Shown here in pieces: positions 7,439 to 12,391 of a DNA stretch of 15,198 nt (positions are counted from its first letter, which is position 1; every line of letters begins with the position of its first letter). The stretch spans positions 363 through 15,560 of the forward strand of contig DEIK01000095.1 of assembly GCA_002352425.1 (NCBI GenBank), given 5' to 3'. Source of the DNA: Rhodobacteraceae bacterium UBA2776 (lineage in GTDB: Bacteria; Pseudomonadota; Alphaproteobacteria; Rhodobacterales; Rhodobacteraceae). The notes beneath the pieces were generated by a model. That model ran no database searches, had not been told where the DNA came from, and worked only from the letters and a program-made list of their open reading frames with translations. The position numbers and the translations under genes were made by a program.

Positions 7439-8479
7439 CTAAGCCGTGACCTGCCACTGGAGTTCAAATCCAGGGTCGAATAGGGTGACTTCGCCCTCGG
7501 CGGTGATCAGTTTTTCGGGCATCGGGGCCGCGCCGCCCTTGGTCATGGTCAATTTGGTGGTGTTGGGTTTGAGCCTGTAAAAGGCGGGGCCGTGCAGTGA
7601 AGTGAAACCCTCTAGCTTGTCCAGCGCACCATCGTCTTCAAACACATGCGCAAGGATCGGCATGGTGTTGGGGGCGGTGAAACAGCCAGCACAGCCACAA
7701 GCGCTGAGCTTGTTTGGGTCAGTGTGGGGGGCGCTGTCAGTGCCAAGGAAGAAACGGGTATCGCCTGATGTCGCAGCAGCGCGCAGGGCCAGACGGTGGC
7801 TTTCGCGCTTGGCGACAGGCAGGCAGTAGTAATGCGGTTTGATGCCGCCGACCAGAATGTCGTTGCGGTTGATCACAAGGTGATGGGTTGTGATGGTGGC
7901 GGCGAGGTTTTTACTGGCGCTTTTCACATAGTCTGCCCCATCGGACGTGGTGATATGTTCCATCACCACACGCAAATCAGGGGTTTTACGCCGGATCGGG
8001 TCCAGCACGCGGTCGATAAACACGGCCTCGCGATCAAAGATGTCGATGTCGGCATCGGTTACTTCGCCGTGCACACAAAGCGGCAGACCAATCTCGGCCA
8101 TCCGCTCAAGCACGCCACGCACCTTGTCAAAATCGGCCACACCGGAGGCCGAGTTCGTGGTCGCGCCCGCCGGGTACAATTTGACGGCGGATATCAAGCC
8201 AGAGGCATGGGCGGCGGCCACATCATCGGCGTCAGTGTCTTCGGTTAAATAGAGCGTCATCAACGGCGTGAAATCTGCGCCCTCTGGCACCGCTTCCATG
8301 ATCCGCGCCTTGTAGGCATCTGCATCCGCGCTGGTGACAACGGGGGGCACCAGATTGGGCATGATGATGGCGCGCGCAAAATGGCGGGTGGTTTCGGGCA
8401 ATACGGCGTTCAACATTGCGCCATCGCGCAAATGCAGGTGCCAGTCGTCGGGGCGGGTGAGGGTGATTTGATTTGTCAT
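7439..8479 (-). CDS. pyrC: Dihydroorotase, class II (PyrC)
   Basis: Zinc amidohydrolase (346 aa) that cyclises N-carbamoyl-aspartate to dihydroorotate, the third step of pyrimidine synthesis. Metal and substrate residues are visible: HLH at 14-16 followed by R18, carboxylated lysine K100 in AVKLYPAGATT, H137 in CVHGE, H175 in EHITT, and catalytic D248 in GTDSAPH. The length and these motifs match the E. coli type rather than the longer PyrC/AllB class. The ATG at 8479 lacks a clear Shine-Dalgarno, and a small palindrome ends 9 nt upstream of it. It is followed by pyrE. Confidence 0.96.
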   Translation of the reverse strand: MTNQITLTRPDDWHLHLRDGAMLNAVLPETTRHFARAIIMPNLVPPVVTSADADAYKARIMEAVPEGADFTPLMTLYLTEDTDADDVAAAHASGLISAVKLYPAGATTNSASGVADFDKVRGVLERMAEIGLPLCVHGEVTDADIDIFDREAVFIDRVLDPIRRKTPDLRVVMEHITTSDGADYVKSASKNLAATITTHHLVINRNDILVGGIKPHYYCLPVAKRESHRLALRAAATSGDTRFFLGTDSAPHTDPNKLSACGCAGCFTAPNTMPILAHVFEDDGALDKLEGFTSLHGPAFYRLKPNTTKLTMTKGGAAPMPEKLITAEGEVTLFDPGFELQWQVTA

Positions 8480-8488
8480 GACAGGGTT

Positions 8489-8502
8489 GGATTACACAAT
8501 CC
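8489..8502 (-). promoter_or_regulatory. Small palindrome directly before pyrC
   Basis: GGATT and AATCC form a perfect 5-bp inverted repeat around a 4-nt centre, ending 9 nt from the pyrC ATG. On the minus strand the sequence TGTAAT inside it resembles a -10 hexamer, which would place transcription start only a few bases before the ATG. It could be an operator or a leaderless start signal; only the dyad itself is observed. Confidence 0.3.
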
Positions 8503-8526
8503 CACAGCCCCACGCCACGCCTATTT

Positions 8527-8547
8527 GCCAAATCGACGGAATTTGGC
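8527..8547 (-). terminator. Perfect 7-bp hairpin between the 115-aa gene and pyrC
   Basis: GCCAAAT at 8527-8533 and ATTTGGC at 8541-8547 form a perfect stem with a 7-nt loop, starting 11 nt after the stop of the upstream 115-aa gene. It sits where a terminator is expected, but no U-run follows on the minus strand (AAATAGG), so it may instead stabilise the 3' end or be a leader structure for pyrC. Confidence 0.35.
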
Positions 8548-8558
8548 GCCTATGGCGG

Positions 8559-8906
8559 TTACGTCCAAGTCTCGATCACGTCGAAATTGTCCGCTGGACC
8601 ATCGACACCGGACTGGGAAAGGTCCATCGGCAAACGCGGCTGCGAACGCGGCTTTACCCGCACAGTTGGTGCGTATCTGACGTCGAAATACTGAGGATCG
8701 TTCAAAATTTCCGCTGGCAGGCGGTTTTGGTTCAGCACGCAACGTTTTTGCATCCGCACGACCACATCGAATTCGCACCCCTCATATAGCCCGTCATCGC
8801 AGTCTTCTGTAAAACACTTACGCAACGCCACTTCACGGGTGCGCAACATGCGGATTTCATCACGGACATGGGCCAGCTCATCAGCCGGTAATTGGTTTTG
8901 CATCAT
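8559..8906 (-). CDS. Hypothetical protein, 115 aa
   Basis: I do not recognise this family with confidence. The predicted protein begins with a charged helix (about residues 8-30, heptad-like leucines and alternating R/E). It then has a central segment with four cysteines (C31, C36, C44, C56) and a likely beta region, and ends in the motif NRLPAEILNDPQYF followed by a polar tail. No signal peptide or membrane segment is present, so it is probably cytoplasmic. Two adjacent ATG codons (8906 and 8903) could start translation; GGGGG lies 5 nt before the first. It appears to have its own promoter (8948-8976), and the Shine-Dalgarno is inside a perfect hairpin (8911-8935), suggesting translational control. 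The cysteines could bind metal or be redox active, but spacing does not match a known zinc motif. Confidence 0.75.
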   Translation of the reverse strand: MMQNQLPADELAHVRDEIRMLRTREVALRKCFTEDCDDGLYEGCEFDVVVRMQKRCVLNQNRLPAEILNDPQYFDVRYAPTVRVKPRSQPRLPMDLSQSGVDGPADNFDVIETWT

Positions 8907-8910
8907 AATA

Positions 8911-8935
8911 TCCCCCTAACGGATCACTAGGGGGA
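8911..8935 (-). promoter_or_regulatory. Hairpin sequestering the ribosome binding site
   Basis: On the minus strand TCCCCCTA (8935-8928) pairs perfectly with TAGGGGGA (8918-8911) across a 9-nt loop. The second arm contains the G-run that serves as Shine-Dalgarno, ending 5 nt before the first ATG of the 115-aa gene. The 5-G/5-C core makes a stable stem. There is no U-run after it, so a terminator is less likely than translational masking. Confidence 0.6.
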
Positions 8936-8947
8936 GAGTTGATGATA

Positions 8948-8976
8948 ATTATAAATAAATTGCTAAGAGTTCCCAA
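8948..8976 (-). promoter_or_regulatory. Consensus-like promoter for the 115-aa gene
   Basis: The minus strand shows TTGGGA (8971-8976), a 17-nt spacer, and a perfect TATAAT (8948-8953). Transcription would begin near 8941, giving a leader of about 35 nt made almost entirely of the hairpin and the start region. It is the best sigma-70-like promoter in the window. Confidence 0.55.
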
Positions 8977-9000
8977 AAACCGCGTTTTGGTGCCGAATTT

Positions 9001-9966
9001 CTATTCAGCAGCTTCGCGACTGTGCAGCTTTGGCAGTTCCCGACCAGCATCATCCAGCTGTTTTTCGATCTCGATCAACCGACGCCTGAAACGCGGTGCT
9101 TTCATGCGGTTCACAACATTGCGACACAACAGTCCCGACAACATGCAGCGGTCATCATCTTCAAGCCGCATTAACAAGCGGCGCAAATAGGGCGAGTAGT
9201 CATGCCTGTTCCGAAACAGCCTGTTGAAATGGACCGCGATATCCCCGCCTTTACCAGCGGTTTCCAGCAGCGGTTGCAAGATATCCATATGGATCATGTC
9301 CTGCAAAATATGACGTCCCAGATGACGTGTGCGCATTTTGGTGACATGCGGGCGGGTGAACAGGGCGGCATGCATCGCGTCCAGCTCTTCCTCGGGATCA
9401 TAAAACACAAAGGCCCGATCCGCAGCGTCGATCATATCTGGCGCATAGCCATACCGGTCCGTGAACGATACACGCCGCATCGAGCCAAAACGGTGATCCC
9501 ACTCGGTCACCCGCGGGTCAAGCGTTGCAACGGGGTTGTAAACCAAAACAGTGCAGCCAGAGGCCACAACGGAAAACGCAGCCGCTGCATAGCCGCACAT
9601 GCCCGAGCCCATGAAAATGACCTGATCAAAATCCTCAAAGAACCCGTCGTCCACCAGTCGGTCGAAATAGCCATAAACCGACTTGTCGCGAAACCAAGTG
9701 TTGCCATTGGCAATGATACCCAGATGGGACCAGCCGTTTTCCGAGACCAGATCAAAGCCAAGCGGCATTTCATCTTCGGTGTCGTTGCGAATGCCATCAA
9801 TAGTTTCAAAGGTCACCAGCAGGGTCGGCGCGGCGTCTGTCAGGACTGCAAAATGGTCTTGGCCCAAGGGCTCAAAATATCCGCGCTCTTCGGCAACGTC
9901 ATTAAGGTCGGCAAGCCACTCTCGTGTTTGCGCATCCATTGGCTGTGCCGTCTTGTTGTCTTGCAT
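9001..9966 (-). CDS. Conserved protein with hydrolase-like elbow lacking the serine, 321 aa
   Basis: The central region (about residues 75-200) reads like an alpha/beta hydrolase-type core: a hydrophobic strand (QVIFMG, 115-120) runs into a turn and helix, GSGMCGYAAAAFS (120-132). In active hydrolases with the pattern G-x-S-x-G-G the third residue is the nucleophile serine; here it is G122. The C-terminal third is basic and helical. There is no signal peptide or membrane segment. I recall homologues across Rhodobacterales often named 'phosphoadenosine phosphosulfate reductase', but I see neither the PAPS/ATP-pyrophosphatase loop nor the catalytic ECG(I/L)H motif, so that name looks wrong. The ATG at 9966 has AAAGG about 9 nt upstream. 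It sits alone on its transcript as far as can be seen, with a possible tiny ORF upstream. Confidence 0.85.
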   Translation of the reverse strand: MQDNKTAQPMDAQTREWLADLNDVAEERGYFEPLGQDHFAVLTDAAPTLLVTFETIDGIRNDTEDEMPLGFDLVSENGWSHLGIIANGNTWFRDKSVYGYFDRLVDDGFFEDFDQVIFMGSGMCGYAAAAFSVVASGCTVLVYNPVATLDPRVTEWDHRFGSMRRVSFTDRYGYAPDMIDAADRAFVFYDPEEELDAMHAALFTRPHVTKMRTRHLGRHILQDMIHMDILQPLLETAGKGGDIAVHFNRLFRNRHDYSPYLRRLLMRLEDDDRCMLSGLLCRNVVNRMKAPRFRRRLIEIEKQLDDAGRELPKLHSREAAE

Positions 9967-10115
9967 TCCCAGGGGCCTTTATTCGCATTGTGTCAGAGCA
10001 GATATCCCATCTAATTTAGCCAAGATTTTGATCAAGCGCGACCATAAATGCGGCGGATAAGGCGTGATCCGTGGATAATCCGTTGAATACACGGGCTTTG
10101 TTTACCAAACCACGC

Positions 10116-10226
10116 CTAGTCCAATCTTTTCTGGGCGATTGTGCAGCGGTGCCGCGCCAAACTGCGTTTTGAAATTGCATAGGCGACACCGGTTTTACGT
10201 CTTTTCTGAATGTTGCGGATGATCAT
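10116..10226 (-). CDS. Candidate 36-aa basic small protein
   Basis: A minus-strand ORF of 36 codons starting with ATG at 10226. AAAGG lies 7 nt upstream, a good Shine-Dalgarno distance. The product is strongly basic, with eleven Lys/Arg residues in clusters such as QKRRK and SKRSLARHR. It has no hydrophobic segment, so it could bind nucleic acid or simply be a leader peptide. The Shine-Dalgarno is in the 4-nt loop of the dyad at 10228-10243. The start of the 321-aa gene is about 150 nt downstream. Nothing is recognisable by family; chance occurrence of a 36-codon ORF with a good ribosome binding site is a real possibility. Confidence 0.35.
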   Translation of the reverse strand: MIIRNIQKRRKTGVAYAISKRSLARHRCTIAQKRLD

Positions 10227-10227
10227 C

Positions 10228-10243
10228 GTTCAACCTTTTGAAC
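10228..10243. repeat. Perfect dyad GTTCAA-N4-TTGAAC
   Basis: GTTCAA (10228-10233) and TTGAAC (10238-10243) form a perfect 6-bp inverted repeat around CCTT. Outside it CG...CG flanking bases continue some symmetry. It may be an operator in the divergent control region of the RTX and 321-aa genes, or a small mRNA hairpin that displays AAGG in its loop just ahead of the candidate 36-aa ORF. Confidence 0.4.
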
Positions 10244-10415
10244 TTTAACGATTTACAGGTGATTTTGATTCCTTTGGGTGCGAATTGCCAAATGGCCCAA
10301 GAACACAGGTGCGCTCAAAATTGCGGCAACAAAAAATTCACACTTTTTTACTAATTTGAACCGAATGGTCCGATTAAACGCATCAAATTATGCAGTATTT
10401 GTAAGTGGAATAACA

Positions 10416-11522
10416 ATGAGTGTGAACGGCGGTATTGAAATGAATGTGTTGGTAAAATCTATCCCGATTGACCCAATTGAGGAGGCGATATCAACCGTGG
10501 AAAATAGTGCAGACGCTGGGGGCGATTACAACACCATTGTCGGCGAGAATGGGGATGACACAATAATATCTGGCGGTGGTGATGATGCCGTTTTTGGACG
10601 CAGGGGTAATGATACACTTTATAGCGGGTTTGGGAATGACAGGGTGCATGGTGGCGACGGCCACGATACAATTTATGGCGGTTTGGGCGATGACGGGCTG
10701 CACGGCAATGAAGGTGACGACACGCTTTATGGTGGCCGCGGACATGACAATTTATCCGGCAGTGAGGGCAACGACACACTTTATGGCGGCCGCGGGAATG
10801 ATTCTCTACATGGCGGCGGCGGCGATGATATGATTTATGGCGAAAGCGGAAATGATGATCTGTTTGGCGGCGGCGGCAATGATACGCTTTATGGCGGTCG
10901 TGGACATGATGTCATATTTGGCAACATTGGCGACAATGTGCTTTCTGGTGGCGGCGGCAATGATGTTGTTTTTGGCGGTGCGGGAAATGACAGAATATTC
11001 GGCGGCACGGGAAATGATTATCTGATCGGCGGAGGTGGCAATGATCAGATCTCTGGCGGTGCGGGTAATGACCAAATTGAAGGTTCCCAAGGTCACAACA
11101 CGATCACAGGCGATGCAGGGGATGATTTCATTTTGGTCGGTCGTGACACCAGTGAGGTGGATGGCGGGACAGGTTCGGACTGGATTGCGGCGAATTTACA
11201 GGAGGGTGTCGATCACAGGTTAACCGGTGGGGCGGGGGCGGATACCTTTGAATTTTACAATACGGCGATAGATGCGGTGTCTGATATTGTGATTACAGAT
11301 TTTGAACTGGGGCAGGACAGAGTTCTGATCGAAGGTCTCATTGATTTCCATTTTCTTCGGTTGGTCGGGTCGGTGTTTTGGAGCGGTCCTGTATATGAAG
11401 TGAGCAATAGCCAAACGGGTATTCTACTAGAGATGGGCACCGGCGATAGCATTACCTTTGAGGGAGTCAGTCTGGATGATTTCAACGCCTATTATTTTGG
11501 GGTTGATAACGCCATTTGGTAA
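10416..11522 (+). CDS. RTX-type calcium-binding secreted protein
   Basis: Predicted 368-aa exoprotein. After a short N-terminal segment with no Sec signal, 22 consecutive nonapeptides of the form G-G-x-G-N/D-D-x-hydrophobic-x (residues about 43-240) form a calcium-binding beta roll. The C-terminal part (GGAGADTFEF near 270, then DIVITDFELGQDRVLIEG and a terminal FEGVSLDDFNAYYFG) resembles the serralysin-type C-terminal domain that precedes type I secretion signals. Expected fate is export in unfolded form by a type I system and folding outside on calcium binding. No enzymatic domain is present; the protein is almost entirely repeat. I chose the ATG at 10416 because AAGTGGA lies upstream; ATG 10440 and GTG 10278 are alternatives. 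No ABC exporter, membrane fusion protein or TolC gene is nearby. It converges on the lysE-family gene with only 15 bp between. Confidence 0.88.
   Translation: MSVNGGIEMNVLVKSIPIDPIEEAISTVENSADAGGDYNTIVGENGDDTIISGGGDDAVFGRRGNDTLYSGFGNDRVHGGDGHDTIYGGLGDDGLHGNEGDDTLYGGRGHDNLSGSEGNDTLYGGRGNDSLHGGGGDDMIYGESGNDDLFGGGGNDTLYGGRGHDVIFGNIGDNVLSGGGGNDVVFGGAGNDRIFGGTGNDYLIGGGGNDQISGGAGNDQIEGSQGHNTITGDAGDDFILVGRDTSEVDGGTGSDWIAANLQEGVDHRLTGGAGADTFEFYNTAIDAVSDIVITDFELGQDRVLIEGLIDFHFLRLVGSVFWSGPVYEVSNSQTGILLEMGTGDSITFEGVSLDDFNAYYFGVDNAIW
10542..11135 (+). repeat. 22 tandem 27-bp repeats coding RTX nonapeptides
   Basis: An uninterrupted array of 22 degenerate 27-nt units in frame with the RTX gene. A higher-order pattern is visible: the segment coding DTLYGGRGHD or DTLYGGRGND recurs across units 7-8, 9-10 and 13-14 with near-identical DNA, suggesting duplication of two-unit (54-nt) blocks. 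Units 15 and 21 deviate at the D position (GDN, GHN). Confidence 0.9.
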
Positions 11523-11537
11523 GGGCGCCCCACACCT

Positions 11538-12158
11538 TTAGCCGCGCTTCATCGTGGCCGTCACCACACCCATGGTTATTAAGGCTGCACCACCGACGCG
11601 GTTCATCACGGTCAAGACGGACGGGCGGCGAATACGTTGGCGCAACTGGTCCGCTAACAACGCATAGGCCAGCGCGTTGATCGCCCCCATAGCAACGAAT
11701 GTCACGGCCATAGTCAGAAATTGCGGCATCGCAGGCAAGGCTGGGCTAAGAAACTGTGGCACAAAGGCGATGATAAAGATAATGCCCTTGGGGTTCAGCG
11801 CCGTCACCAGGGCAGCATGGCCAAAGATATGTCTGGCAGGGGTCTGCGTCGGTGTGGACAAATCCGCCAGATGGGGTGGGCTGCGCAGCAGTTTAATGCC
11901 TAAATAAACCAGATAGGCGGCCCCAATCCATTTTAGCACTGTAAATGCCAATGCCGAGGTCTGCATGATCGCGCCAAGACCTGCCATCGAGGCGCCGACT
12001 GCAACCGCATCGCCAAACGCCACACCCAATGCCGTTGCCACCGCAACACGGCGACCTTGCGTCAGGGCATAAGAGATCACCAACAAGATCGTTGGGCCGG
12101 GAATGACCAAAATCACAAAGGTGGCAGCCGCGAATGTGAACCAGAGATCAAAAGGCAT
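11538..12158 (-). CDS. LysE/RhtB-family amino acid exporter
   Basis: Inner-membrane transporter of 206 aa, the normal family length, with about six hydrophobic helices. The N-terminal family motif is IPGPTILLVISYALTQGRR (19-37), and the mid-protein TALNPKG motif is at 119-125 followed by a hydrophobic helix and a PQF. Members export amino acids (lysine, homoserine, threonine) or related small molecules by proton exchange; the substrate here is not determinable. GGGGAA lies 8 nt before the ATG, inside the end of the 36-aa ORF whose stop is only 3 nt upstream, so translation is likely coupled. It is the last gene of an apparent gcdH-micro-ORF-micro-ORF-exporter operon. Confidence 0.93.
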   Translation of the reverse strand: MPFDLWFTFAAATFVILVIPGPTILLVISYALTQGRRVAVATALGVAFGDAVAVGASMAGLGAIMQTSALAFTVLKWIGAAYLVYLGIKLLRSPPHLADLSTPTQTPARHIFGHAALVTALNPKGIIFIIAFVPQFLSPALPAMPQFLTMAVTFVAMGAINALAYALLADQLRQRIRRPSVLTVMNRVGGAALITMGVVTATMKRG

Positions 12159-12161
12159 GGT

Positions 12162-12272
12162 TTAGTTCCCCGCCATCAAGTTTGCGGTGGCGAGTCCTAC
12201 CATGACAGGCAGCAGAAACGGGGTTGGCACCACCGTAAGAACAATAAGGGCAAGACCTGGGCTTGCTTGCAT
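12162..12272 (-). CDS. Candidate 36-aa hydrophobic small protein (second of pair)
   Basis: Minus-strand ORF of 36 codons with AAGGAAGG 9 nt before its ATG and its stop codon 3 nt before the ATG of the lysE-family gene. The peptide has one hydrophobic stretch from about residue 6 to 29, broken by prolines (VVPTPFLLPVMVGLA), and ends ATANLMAGN. It has almost no charge. A membrane-inserted single helix or helical hairpin is the natural reading. Its spacing suggests translational coupling to the exporter. It resembles the 27-aa ORF upstream in having a P-x-P then P-V-x(2-3)-L-A pattern. I do not recognise a family; it is below the size most gene callers keep. Confidence 0.6.
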   Translation of the reverse strand: MQASPGLALIVLTVVPTPFLLPVMVGLATANLMAGN

Positions 12273-12298
12273 GAAACTGTACCTTCCTTCAGGCGCTG

Positions 12299-12382
12299 TT
12301 AGGACAATGCCAGAACAATCAAAACGGGCTGAACCGGTGGTGGCAGTGCGAACAACAATAACAAGGATACCGTCGCAATCAT
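12299..12382 (-). CDS. Candidate 27-aa hydrophobic small protein (first of pair)
   Basis: Minus-strand ORF of 27 codons. AGGAG overlaps the gcdH stop codon and lies 6 nt before the ATG, an ideal ribosome binding site. The gcdH stop is 9 nt upstream. The peptide is almost wholly hydrophobic (SLLLLFALPPPVQPVLIVLAL at about 6-26 with a PPP kink) with no charged residue. It ends 26 nt before the start of the next small ORF. A membrane microprotein is likely if it is translated. An alternative is that it acts as a coupling leader keeping ribosomes moving from gcdH to the exporter gene. Confidence 0.55.
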   Translation of the reverse strand: MIATVSLLLLFALPPPVQPVLIVLALS

Positions 12383-12391
12383 TTCAGGCTC

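Larger units (their letters stand above)
9967..10415. other. 449-bp divergent intergenic region
   Basis: This spacer separates the minus-strand 321-aa gene from the + strand RTX gene and should hold both promoters. It contains a candidate 36-aa minus-strand ORF (10116-10226) and a perfect dyad at 10228-10243. The right part is AT-rich, as expected ahead of a regulated exoprotein gene, but I could not settle on a -35/-10 pair. An in-frame GTG at 10278 would extend the RTX protein into this region, but that extension has no good ribosome binding site. Confidence 0.5.

Noticed and set aside
8973..8990. CCAAAA/TTTTGG stem as terminator of the 321-aa gene
   Set aside because: It is only 6 bp with two G-C pairs, has no U-run, and overlaps the -35 of the better supported promoter.
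9202..10014. Long + strand ORF (270 codons) opposite the 321-aa gene
   Set aside because: It is antisense to a coherent conserved protein, has no ribosome site and low-complexity shadow composition.
10070..10078. DnaA-box-like TTATCCACG (minus strand) suggesting an origin
   Set aside because: It is a single imperfect box without a cluster, AT-rich unwinding element or origin-linked genes.
10459..11096. Antisense ORFs rich in His, Cys and Ala/Ile across the RTX region
   Set aside because: They are shadows of the 27-bp repeats; the periodic composition keeps several frames open. The + strand frame has clear RTX motifs.
10542..11135. Regular repeats resembling a CRISPR array
   Set aside because: Units are contiguous 27-nt coding repeats without unique spacers, and they encode calcium-binding nonapeptides.
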